DNA from: Cryptomeria japonica
Taxonomy: Eukaryota > Streptophyta > Pinopsida > Cupressales > Cupressaceae
Length of the DNA: 64,000 bases
Assembly: GCF_030272615.1 (NCBI RefSeq)
Contig: NC_081405.1
Span: 654,798,920-654,862,919 of the forward strand
Reading direction: 5' to 3'
How positions within the stretch are numbered: position 1 is the stretch's first letter; the number at the start of each line of letters is the position of its first letter. Shown here piece after piece: positions 12,762 through 23,302 of the stretch. Made by a program: the position numbers and the translations under genes. The notes below the pieces were generated by a model, which made no database searches, had not been told where the DNA came from, and was given only the letters and a program-made list of their open reading frames with translations.

Positions 12762-14020
12762 TGTAGCATCCTAAAATTGCGACACTTGCAATTTTGACTG
12801 CATTTGGGTCTTCACGATGGCGACGCAATGTTGAACCTAAATGGAGACCCCGAAACTTGCTTGTGACACCAAAAACTGCATTTTTCTACACCTTGGCCTG
12901 ATCCCTCCTTGCACCCTGCTGCCCCGGGAGGTGGGACCATGGCGCCCAGTGCCCTGGTCCTTCAGGACTAGGGCACCCAGTGCCCTGGTCCCCCAAGACC
13001 ATGGTGCCCAGCGCCTTGGTCCCTGGCCCTATTTTGGGCCCGGTCTCTTTTTGGCATCGGGTCTTTAAGTTTGCAATTGGATAATATTATTTCCTGGTCG
13101 GCCTAAGGTCGGGAAAATCAGTCTATCAGCCCTAATTGACAAGTATATAAACTGCATTTCCTCTCTCAAAATGGGAGGAGGACATATGTGAGCAAAGGCA
13201 CGAAAGCAATATTCAAGCATTCAAACATTCAAGCATTCAAGCATTCCTTCAAGCAATTGAGCATTCTAAGTCTCCATTCAAGGCTAAGTGTTGCATTCAA
13301 GACAAGGATTCAACCATTGAAGAGGAGATCACATACAACATACAACATACAACATACATTACACCTTCGCATGTAAGAATACAAACATTCTTACAACAAG
13401 GTATCAGTACTTGTTTACATTACAAACATTTACATTTATAGCATTCTCATTTCTTGGTTAATTCCAAAACCGGGGTTTGACCTAAAGGCAAACCGCTCAT
13501 CCCTAACACCCCAATCATCCTCTCTTTTCTGTGTGTAGGTTGTAGGTACGCGGCTGTAATTGAAGATCTGGAATCCTTGTGCAGAGACGAACAGATCCAC
13601 CTTCATTTCGCAGATTTTTCGGAGGACCGTGTGCACGTCGGGCGCCATCGTCCCGTCAACTTTTGCTCAAATTTGCAGAACAGCACCGTCTCGACATTTT
13701 ACTGCTAATTCCAGGTTCCTAGCTTCATCCTGTATCCCTATCTCTGTTTACAAGCAAATCATTCTTGTTTCTACATACATTCCTAGTTCAATCATTCTAC
13801 CTATATTCTTTACAAAAGAGGGTATCCTTGATGTCTTAACCCTTGAAACTCATTTAGAATCCAATCCTGCATTGTGTGGGATTGGATCTTGTGGGTTTCA
13901 ACCCCTCTTTTGAATGTAAAGTCTCTCCTAAGTGAAAACCATCAACCCTAGTGACCTCCCTTCTCTCTCCTTGGAGTTGGGGAGGGGAGAACAACTAGGG
14001 TTCGATTTTTCCACTTTACA
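12762..14020 (+). repeat. 5' LTR of the inner gag-pro element
   Basis: Runs from TGTAGCATCC to CCACTTTACA. It includes a GC-rich block with repeated GCCCAGTGCCCTGGTCC-type units (12940-13030), a TATA box at 13144-13151, a run of CATTCAAG repeats (about 13200-13260), and the hairpin motif at 13624-13653. No gene. Confidence 0.95.
13144..13151 (+). promoter_or_regulatory. LTR TATA box
   Basis: TATATAAA in the 5' LTR, matched by the same word at 19781-19788 in the 3' LTR. The position in the first third of the LTR suits a U3 promoter, with transcription starting roughly 30 bp downstream. Transcription itself is inferred. Confidence 0.6.
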
Positions 14021-14042
14021 TTTTGGTGAACCCGACGTGAAC
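14021..14042 (+). promoter_or_regulatory. Primer-binding-like site of the gag-pro family
   Basis: TTTTGGTGAACCCGACGTGA directly follows the 5' LTR. The outer element keeps TTTTGGTGAACTCGAC on the minus strand at 23302. The position and the TGGT start fit a tRNA primer site, but I could not match it from memory to a tRNA 3' end. Confidence 0.65.
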
Positions 14043-15206
14043 ATCCTTATTCTGATTATTCATGGTTAGATCTGAAAAATTTGCTTCCTTAATTACATTT
14101 CCATGTTTGATCTTTTGCAAATTTTAGAGGTTGATTGCATAAAAACCCTAAAATTTTCTTTTTAGTAATTAAACTTGTGAAATGTTTAATTGTTAATGCT
14201 TGTTTCAGATCTACCCTTCTATTGCAAATTGTCAATTCATATTTGTGCTTTAATTCTAAAAATTAAGTGGTTAAATGTCAAAACCCTAATTTTTAAAACC
14301 TTCTTGACTCAACCTTTAACTGATAATTTCACTAATCAAAACACCTCCAAATCGGCTGTAACTTTGGATTCCGCAATAAAATCACAATATCTCTCATCCC
14401 TGAAAATTTGGAAAAAAGTTGCGAGGACCGTGTGCACCCCGAGGGCCATCGTCCCCAACATTTTTTCTGAAATTTCGGGAGCTAGATCTTACTGTATTTT
14501 TCTGCTAAAATCCACAATTTTGGCTGATCTTATCAATTCTAACACTTTCAAAATTAAAGTCAAAGTTGGTCTAGCGATTGCTTGGATTGAGGCTTCTAAT
14601 CATTCAAAAATTGTTGAAATTGAAATTCATATCAAAATTGTGTTTCTTACAATCCTAAATCTGAATAGTGTGTTGGCATTTATTCGAAATTTCAGTACTT
14701 TATTCAAATTTTTGCCGTTTGTGACTTTTGAAATTAAGTGTTTAATTGCAACAACCTTGATTTCCACTTTCCAAATTTGAATTTTACATGAAATCGAGTC
14801 AACTTTTAAATTTCAAAACTTGCATTGCTTTTAGCATTCCCTCTAAAATCATAAAATTCAAAATTTCAGTTTCCCTCTCTTTTTTAAAAATTCAAATTTT
14901 ACATTTTTCAACAATCTTGGTAGGGTTCAATTTTGAGATTGCAACTTTAATTTGGCCTATCTACAGATTGTAAAATCACTCAATTTTTTCAAATTAGCTT
15001 TAAAATCATCATAACTTTCATCCCTGAAAATTTTGAAAAAAGTTGCGAGGACCGTGTGCACTCCGTTCGCCACAGTCCCGGACATTTTTTCCAAAATTTC
15101 GGGAGATTGTCCTGATTGCATTTAACAGCTTAAATCTAGGAGATTGGTTGGTTTTATTGAAATTTGCTACCTCTAAAATTCAAAATCTTCTCTCTTTCTT
15201 TAGTGC
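14043..15206 (+). other. Leader of the inner gag-pro element
   Basis: About 1.16 kb of AT-rich noncoding sequence before the gag start. Two copies of a hairpin motif lie at 14425-14454 and 15049-15078, each inside a longer conserved block (GAAAAAAGTTGCGAGGACC before it, ACATTTTTTC...AATTTCGGGAG after it). The long frame at 14190-14780 is AT-rich chance coding with no recognisable domain. Confidence 0.8.
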
Positions 15207-18200
15207 ATGAGTTTTACAACAATAAGCCCTACTTACACTATTCCCGTTAGACGAAGCCTTAGAATTAAGTCCTTCCAAGGTGTAATTACTGAGGAGATGG
15301 AACCTAATTTGAATGGCCTTTTTAACGAAGACATGGGTAATTCCTCTAATCCTCTTAATGATGAAGAAGCTCTCCATGAGGTTTCTGTAGAACAACTTTC
15401 AAAATTGGATAACCAATTTGATGATTTTCGACAATGGATGTCTCAAGAATACCCTGATAGTGAAGCTCTTTCATTAATTGAGGGTCTAAAACGTATGGTT
15501 CAAAGTGATAAGAATGGAATTGATATTTTGCATGGTATTGCACACATTGTGGATTCAAATGTGATGCCGATGAAAAGTTGTGCCGAAACCTTAGGTTATA
15601 CACAACCTCCTACTCAAGTTAATCATTTTATTCCTTTGACAACTCCTATTGCTAGTATACCTACTTTTACATCAAACATAACAACTACTTCAACACAAGA
15701 CATTCCTCCTATGATCACTAGTCATGGGGGCAATCCCTCTTCTTCAATCAACCCTCTTCCTTCATTCAATCTGACTTCTTCATTCATTCCTTCAATGAGT
15801 GTCCCTATTATATCTCCACAAATGAACATGACGCAAGGGGGCAATTCATTTAACCATTCCATTCCTCCTTGTAGTGTTCCTCCCTTCCAATCATCTCCTA
15901 TGACTAACTATCATAGTGTCCCACCACCTTACTCTCTACCTTCTTTCAATAACATAACACCTCCATCACAATCTAACACGTCTAATATGAACTCTTCGAC
16001 TGAAGCGACCATTAACAATCTTGCACAAACTATCTCTTCTTTACAGCAACAAATTGCCTCTATGAACCAATCTAAGTTTAGTGTGCCCACATTTGATGTT
16101 GCGAGCCCACTTTCTATTGACATTGTTCGAGCTATCCCCCCTAAACATGTTGAAATTCCGCATTTGGAGCTTTATAATGGTAAGGGTGATCCTCTAACAC
16201 ATGTTAAGACCTTTCAAACAATATGTACTGATTTTGCTTATGACCAAAGGTTGCTTGCAAAACTGTTTACTAGAACATTAAGAGATAAAGCCCTACAATG
16301 GTATTTCTCGTTGTCTTCCTATTCTATTACTTCTTTCGAACAACTTGCCAATGCTTTTATTCAACAATTTCAAAACAATATAAGTCCTAAAGTTACTTTG
16401 ATTGATTTAATGCATTGTAAACAAGGTGTTAAAGAAAAAGTGACTGATTTCATTGGTAGATATAAGCAATGGTATGCTCAGATTTCTTTTTCGGTACCTG
16501 ACAATGATATTCAAAGAATCTTTATTTCTAATTTACAAAAAGATATTAGAGAAAAACTCCTATTTTCTGAGTTTACTTCTTTCCAACAGTTGTGCGCAAC
16601 TCTTCACAATTATCAACTAACTGTGAGTCAAATGGAACAAACAAATCCTATGGCTCTGAGTGATAAGGGTGATAGTAGTCAACAACCATTTGGGAAGTTT
16701 AAACCGAACAGAGAGTCCATTAAATTCAATGAAAACATCATCAACAACAATGTGAATGCAGCATCAGGTGTGCCTCCTTTTTCTAAGTTTTTCAAGAAAG
16801 AAAGAAAGTTTACTCCTTTGAATGAATCATTGCATAGTATTATGAATAAGTTATTGGAACAAAATGTGCTTACTCTTCCTCCTATAAGGCAAATAGATCC
16901 TGCAAAGATTAATTCACCCTATTTTGATAACAAATCTTTTTGTCAATTTCATCGTCATCCTGGGCATGATACTGAAAAATGTTTTGCTTTAAAGGGAAAA
17001 ATTCAAGATTTGATTGATAACAGTACTATCTCTGAATCTGGTGTGAATGATAAAGGCAACACATCTGTAGCTCCTCCTAACCAAAATCTTAAGATTTTTA
17101 TTGATCCATTGCCTTCTCATACCTCTAATGCGATTGATACTAATGATTCCTCTGTCTCACCTGATGATCTTGTGTCTATGACTCCGAATGTGATTAACTT
17201 TGTAGAGCAGCAGAAGATCCCTAAAGAACCTTCCATCACATTTGATTCCAGTGAAACTATCAGGGCACCTAATGGTCCTCTATATATAGTTGCAAAAGTT
17301 AGGAATACACCTTGCCGTGGAGTGCTTATTGATCCTTCTTGTATGGTTAATGTCATTACTGAAGAATTTCTTTTTACTTTGTAATTGAATCAAGTGATCT
17401 ATGACGAAACAAATGTGGTTGTGAAATTATTTGATGCATTTTCTTCTCCTACAATTGGTTCTATTACATTACCTATTGAGGTTCATAACAAATCCCTTGA
17501 TGTGAGCTTTGCTATTATTCCATCATCCGAACAATTTCATGTGAAGCTAGGCTATCCTTGGCTATCTTACATGAAAGCTATCGCTTCTCCTATTCACAAG
17601 TGTTTGAAATTTCCCCATAATGGTGAAGTTGTTACTGTCAATCATAGTCTCTTTAAACCAGCTGAAAGAACTTCTAGCGTTCCTATTGATTACTTTTGGC
17701 CTAAACAATTCCAATCTCTTCCTCCGCGAAGTGATCATCTTTTCAAATCTTATCAAAAGTGGAAAAAAGATATGATCCTATCTCTAAGTGAACCTAGAAC
17801 ACCCAAACTTGATATTCCTATCATTCTTGAGAAGGAAGTTCTTCCTTTGAAAGATAAAACAAATGTCTTTCCTCAAGAAGATTCCCAACCCATCCCTATG
17901 AATGTGACTATGCCTATATCTAATAAACTTCCTAAAAGTAGACCTATACCTCCTCATCATGATGGGCTTGGTCTCCTTCCTAAACCAAATATTCCTCCCT
18001 TATATGGAGCAGTTCCTCCTCCTTCCTCTTATAGAGAGAAGAGACCTTCCTCTTCTCCTATTATTCAACCTAAGAGACCACAACCTAAACACCCAAGTGA
18101 TAAGGATGAGAACATTCCTCCTCCTCAATCTTCTCAACTTCCCACTAAGACTAGACGAAATCATTCTGCACGCGAACGCTGACGAAAGCGTCGTCTTAGA

Positions 18201-18650
18201 GCTCAGGTAACTGCTTCTCAAACTTTGCAATCCCCAAAAACACCTTCAGCCAATATTATTCCATTTTCTCCTCAGCCGAAGATTGAGCCGAAATCTCCTA
18301 AACATAAGATGCATGATGGTCTTGATCCTGTGCGAGTTAAAGATCCTATTTTTATAAATCTTGATGATGATATAGATGAAAATGTTATTCATGATGAAAA
18401 TGTTACTTCTGTTCATTCTGATAGTGAATATGAATATGTTGATGTTGATAACCATTTATCTAATGAATTTTCTAAAGCACTTATCCTAGCTCCTAGACAA
18501 GAACAACGTGGCTTGGAACATGAACATAGCCCTTGTTTGGATCTTGTGATAGCTCCATCTGCTGTGTTGGTTGTTCCTCCTCTAGCGTGTTTCCTGCCTT
18601 CCCGAAATACTGATCAACAAGATCGGGGGGTGGATGACGTGCTAGACTAG
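15207..18650 (+). pseudogene. Gag-protease (inner gag-pro element)
   Basis: One frame of 1147 codons broken by two stops: TAA at 17382-17384 (CAA in the outer copy) and TGA at 18180-18182 (probably CGA). Residues 1-310 are a low-complexity Ser/Pro/Thr-rich region. A Ty3-type capsid domain follows at about 312-445, with LELYNGKGDPLTHVKTF and DKALQWYFSL. A CHHC knuckle, CQFHRHPGHDTEKC, lies near residue 578, a variant common in Tat/Athila Gag. The protease-like region near residue 705 has LIDPSCMVNVI in place of DTG or DSG. GYPWLSYMKA follows near 780, then a Pro-rich tail with a basic RKRRLRAQ patch and an acidic end. Nothing after it encodes polymerase. The start matches the outer copy (MSFTTISPTYTIP in both). 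Confidence 0.9.
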
Positions 18651-19398
18651 TTTCATTAGCATAGCAGACTCTCTCCTCCTCTCTTGATCTTTTTTGTTAC
18701 TTCTTCTATGTGTTATTCTCATTCTTCTATTTGTTGTCCTTAGTGTTGTCTACTTGAGGAAGATGCAAAGCATTGAGATCTCTTTTGGTCTCTTTCATGT
18801 TGACTCAAAAGACACATGTGTTCCCTTCTTCTAGGTGACGTTCCTTGATTGGGGAATGAAGAACAATTATGCATACATACATATGATATACATGAATTAT
18901 CATACAACATACTGACCCCGAGGAAAGCGAAGTCACCTTGTGCTTTGTGTTTTGTGTCTATTATCCTTGGGCTTATCTCACACTTGGGGGTAAATCCTTG
19001 TGATAACGTGCTCCTTTCTCATTTCTTATATGTATCACTACCTTAAAGCAATCACCCCCGGTGAGGCATGTGCAATCTCTTTAACGTAGGGGGGCATACA
19101 TCCCGTTCATATCTTTTCAAGATACTTGAAAATTTCTTGACAAATTTAGCTTTGCCTTGAAAAATTTTGATATCTTTCTTGCATGACTCATAGTGAGGGA
19201 GCCTTACTACTGACAGTCATGGTTCTCCCTCGTGATCTTCCCTTTTACTTTTTCAATCAAATTCGTAAGATCCTTAGTCCATTGGGGGCTTGGTGTATCT
19301 TGCCTCCTTGATGTGGTGAAAGTTTTTCAATGTTGTTTCCTTGTACTTTACCAGAAGTATGGGCGTACGCTTATACTCCTGCTAAAGTGGGGGCTAAA
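18651..19398 (+). other. 3' noncoding region and polypurine tract
   Basis: 748 bp between the gag-pro stop and the 3' LTR, with no coding potential beyond short chance frames. It ends in the polypurine tract CTAAAGTGGGGGCTAAA (19382-19398). Its length nearly equals that of the outer element, so lack of pol is a family trait and not a private deletion. Confidence 0.85.
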
Positions 19399-20657
19399 TG
19401 TAGCATCCTAAAATTGTGACACTTGCAATTTCGACTGCATTTGGGTCTTCACGATGGCGACGCAATGTTGAACCTGAATGGAGACCCCGAAACCTGCTTC
19501 TGACACCAAAAACTGCATTTTTCTGCACCTTGGCCTGATCCCTCCTTGCACCCTGCTGCCCTGGGAGGTGGGACCATGGCGCCCAACACCCTGGTCCTTC
19601 AGGACTAGGGCACCCAGTGCCCTAGTCCCCCAGGACCATGGTGCCCAGTGCCCTGGTCCCTGGCCCTATTTTCGGCCCGGCCTCTTTTGGGCATCGGGTC
19701 TTTAAGTTTGCAATTGGAAAATATTGTTTCCTGGTCGGCCTAAGGTCGGGAAAATCAGTCTATCAGCCCTAATTGACAAGTATATAAACTACATTTCCTC
19801 TCTTAAAATGGGAGGAGGACATATGTGAGCAAAGGCGCGAAAGCAATATTCAAGCATTCAAACATTCAAGCATTCAAGCATTCCTTCAAGCAATTGAGCA
19901 TTCTAAGTCTCCATTCAAGGCTAAGTGTTGCATTCAAGACAAGGATTCAACTATTGAAGAGGAGATCACATACAACATACAACATACAACATACATTACA
20001 CCTTTGCATGTAAGAATACAAACATTCTTACAACAAGGTATCAGTACTTGTTTACATTACAAACATTTACATTTACAGCATTCTCATTTCTTGGTTAATT
20101 CCAAAACTGGGGTTTGACCTAAAGGCAAACCCCTCATCCCTAACCCCCCAATCGTCCTCTCTTTTCTGTGTGTAGGTTGCAGGTACGCGGCTGTAATTGA
20201 AGATCTGGAATCCTTGTGTAGAGACGAACAGATCCACCTTCGTTTCGCGGATTTTTCGGAGGACTGTGTGCACGTCGGGCGCCATCGTCCCATCAACTTT
20301 CGCTCAAATTTGCAGAACAGCACCGTCTCGACATTTTACTGCTAATTCCAGGTTCCTAGCTTCATCCTATATCCCTATCTCTATTTACAAGCGAATCTTT
20401 CTTGCTTCTACATACATTCCTAGTTCAATCATTCTATCTATATTCTGTACAAAAGAGGGTATCCTTGATGTCATAACCCTTGAAACTCATTTAGAATCCA
20501 ATCTTGCATTGTGTGGGATTGGATCTTGTGGGTTTCAACCCCTCTTTTGAATGTAAAGTCTCTCCTAAGTGAAAACCATCAACCCTAGTGACCTCCCTTC
20601 TCTCTCCTTAGAGTTGGGGAGGGGAGAACAACTAGGGTTCAATTTTTCCGCTTTACA
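19399..20657 (+). repeat. 3' LTR of the inner gag-pro element
   Basis: Same length and order as the 5' LTR. TATA box at 19781-19788, CATTCAAG repeats near 19843-19905, hairpin at 20261-20290, ending CCGCTTTACA. Confidence 0.95.
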
Positions 20658-20662
20658 CATAT

Positions 20663-20723
20663 TGACATCAATGACAACATACATTGTCATTATGTCCACA
20701 TACTGGTTCACATAATGCCAACA
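20663..20723 (-). repeat. 5' LTR of copia element 1, second part
   Basis: Last 61 bp of the copia right LTR after the inner element. It matches 6805-6865, including GTCATTATGTCCACATAC and the terminal GCCAACA. Confidence 0.95.
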
Positions 20724-22154
20724 GATAATTGTGGAGTGTTCCACACAATTGTGGGAAGGAAGTAAACTTAAAAAAAAGAAGCTTTTCCCTAATATCTTTT
20801 GGCAAATTAGAAATGAAAATTCTTTTAATATCATTATTAGGTGCAGGAAAAGATATTTGAGCACACAAATGCTTATATCTACCAATGAAATCAGTCGCTT
20901 TTTCTTTAACACCTTGTTTACAATGCATTAAATCAGTTAAAGTGATTGTAGGACTAATGTTGTTTTGAAATTGTTGAATAAACACATTTGCTAATTGTTG
21001 AAAAGAAGTGATAGAATAAGAGGGCAAAGAGAAATACCATTGTAAAGCCTTATCTCTTAGTGTTCTTGTAAATAGTTTTGCAAGCAATCTTTGATCATAA
21101 GCAACATTAGTACAGAAGGTTTCAAATGTTTTGACATGCGTTAGAGGATCACCTTTTCCATTATAGAGTTCCAATTGAGGGACGTCAACATGCTTAGGTG
21201 GCACGAATTTAACAATATCAAGGGAAAGTGGGCTCGCAACATCAAATGTGGGCACACTAAACTTGGATTGACTCATGGAAGCAATTTGTTATTATAAGGA
21301 AGACACAGTTTGAAGAAGATTGTTAATGATCACTTCGGTAGAAAAATTAATGTTAGACATGGTTGATTGAGAAGGTGGTGTAATTTTATTGAAGGCATGG
21401 ATTGAGAATAAGGTGGTGGGACATTATTATAAGTAGGAATAGGTGATGATTGAGTAGGAAATGGGACACTTAAAGGAGGAATAAAGTTGTTGAATGAATT
21501 GCCCCCTTGTGTCACATTGATTGGTTGAAGGATAATAGAAGTACTTATTGAAGACACAGGTAGAGATGGAGGATTAAATGAAGAAGAGGGATTGCCTCCA
21601 TGACTAATGGTTGTAGGAATGACATTTTGAGTTGAAGTAGCCATGATGTTTGAGGTAAAAGTAGGAACACTAGTCATAGGAGTAGTCAAAGGAATAGAAG
21701 AATTGATTTGATTTGAAGGTTGTGAATAACCTAGGTTTTCAGCACAACTCTTTATAGGCACTACATTGGAATCAACAATATGATCAATGTCACACAATAT
21801 ATCGATTCCAGTCTTATCACTTTGAATCATGCATTTAAGGCCTCTAATTAATGGAAGAGCTTCACTATTAGGGTACTCTTGGGACATCCATTGTTGAAAG
21901 TTATCAAATTGATTGTCCAATTTTGAAAGTTGATCTATGGAAACTTTAGTCAAATATTCTTCTTGTTCATCATGGAATTCATCAATTGGGTAGATAGGGA
22001 CACGATTAGGATGGGAAGAATTAGTATTATCCTCATTAAAGAAGTCACCCAAATTATACTCCATCTCCTTGGTAATTAAACCTTAGGAAGCCTTAATTCT
22101 AATGCTTCATCTAATGGGGATAGTATAAGTAGGACTAATAGTGGTGAAACTCAT
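20724..22154 (-). pseudogene. Gag-protease, N-terminal part (outer element)
   Basis: Minus-strand start of the outer gag-pro frame. The ATG at 22154 is chosen because MSFTTISPTYTIP aligns with the inner protein start. Two early stops (CGA to TGA and CAA to TAA, within the first 30 codons) leave the next methionine at 22064. The Ser/Pro-rich N-terminal region runs to about 21330 and is followed by a frame change. The capsid domain at 20724-21276 has LELYNGKGDPLTHVKTFET and LRDKALQWYFSLPSY. The frame ends at the copia junction (20724-20728) and resumes at 5313. Confidence 0.85.
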
Positions 22155-23302
22155 GCACAAGAGGGAAAATTTGAAATTTTGAATTATAGGAACAAAGTGT
22201 ACCAAAATTGAATAATGCATAATTTGGGAAAATAATGACTAAACGATTTGAACTTTGTTGAAAGAAGAAAATTATATAATTTCCCAAAATAATTTTCTGA
22301 TAAATGAAAGGAAATTGGAATTTAAAATTAGGGCCAATGGGAGACCTCTTAATTTTAAAATTGACAAAAACAGAATTTTTAAAATCAGGGTAGATTATAA
22401 TGAACCACTCAATTTTAAAAAATCTCTTCAAATTTTAAATGTTGAATTGTGAAGGTATTTTTGATTTTAGAGGGATAAAAAATCAACAAAATTAGCCAAT
22501 TTTCTGGATTTAAGCTATTAAATATGGTCATAACGATCTCCCAAAATTTTGGGAAAAAAGAAATGGACCATGTTGAAAGTGCACACAGTCCAACCAACTT
22601 TTTTCAAAAAATTTCAGGGATGAAAGTTACGATGATTTTAAAGCTAACCCCACAAAATTGGTGGATTTTACAATCTCTAGATAGGCGCAATTAAAGTTTG
22701 AATGTGAAAATAGGACCCTATTAGGGTTTTGAGAAAAAAGAGGAATTGAATTGCAAATTTGAAAAGGGTCAAACCTAATGGATAGGGACACCTTGAAAAA
22801 TGTTTAGAAAACTGAATTTGACTAAAATTGATTGAAATTTGTACAAAAAATAATTAAATTTGAAAATTAGGGTTTTAGGACCTAACCACATAATTTTTGA
22901 AATTTTAAATTTTGAAAAAGGAGGGAAATTAAAAATTTGAATTTTAGGAAAGAGGATAAGTCTGAAAACAGTCACAAATCTGAAAATTAAATGGAAATTC
23001 AATTTTTGCACAATGTCAAGATGATTTTTGAAAATTAGGGTTTTGACAATTAACCTCTTAATTTTGTAAATTTGATTTGCAAATTGATTAGGACAATGAA
23101 GAAATTGAATTTGACAAATAAAGAAATTTTCAAATCTAATACAATAGCAAGCAATTTTTACAAAACACAAGTTCCATTTTAATTTTTAAAACTAGGGTTT
23201 TGAATAAATTAACCACTAAGTTTGCAGAAAAGTGAAACTTGTAAGTGAAAAATGTGCAAGGATTTTCAGAATATAGCATGCAAGATGTCGAGTTCACCAA
23301 AA
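22155..23302 (-). other. Leader of the outer element
   Basis: About 1.15 kb AT-rich noncoding leader, the same length as in the inner element. One clear hairpin copy lies at 22565-22591 on the minus strand. The primer-binding-like site TTTTGGTGAACTCGAC begins at 23302. Reading frames here are short and AT-driven. Confidence 0.8.

Larger units (their letters stand above)
12762..20657 (+). mobile_element. Inner non-autonomous Ty3-type gag-pro element
   Basis: Structurally complete + strand element of 7896 bp: LTR 12762-14020, primer-binding-like site 14021, leader to 15206, gag-protease gene 15207-18650, 3' region, polypurine tract, LTR 19399-20657. The target duplication CATAT lies at 12757-12761 and 20658-20662. 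Both LTRs are 1259 bp and differ by a few percent by eye, mostly transitions, so this is the youngest insertion of the nest. It has no reverse transcriptase, RNase H or integrase. It belongs to the same family as the outer element: same gene, same 3' spacing, same polypurine tract, same leader motifs. Confidence 0.95.
5314..20723 (-). mobile_element. Ty1/copia element 1, interrupted by the inner gag-pro element
   Basis: Complete minus-strand copia element. The left LTR is 5314-6865 (1552 bp). The right LTR is 11271-12761 plus 20663-20723, which also sums to 1552 bp once the inner element and one target copy are removed. The target duplication GATAA lies at 5309-5313 and 20724-20728. It sits inside the gag gene of the outer element, in the same orientation. 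The primer-binding site and polypurine tract are intact in sequence, but the polyprotein is broken. Confidence 0.95.

Noticed and set aside
13200-13260. CATTCAAG repeats as a separate satellite
   Set aside because: They are a short internal feature of the LTR, present identically placed in both LTRs of the inner element.
14190-14973. Long frames in the leader of the inner element
   Set aside because: AT-driven Phe/Ile/Asn/Lys composition, no domain, and not conserved in the outer element's leader.
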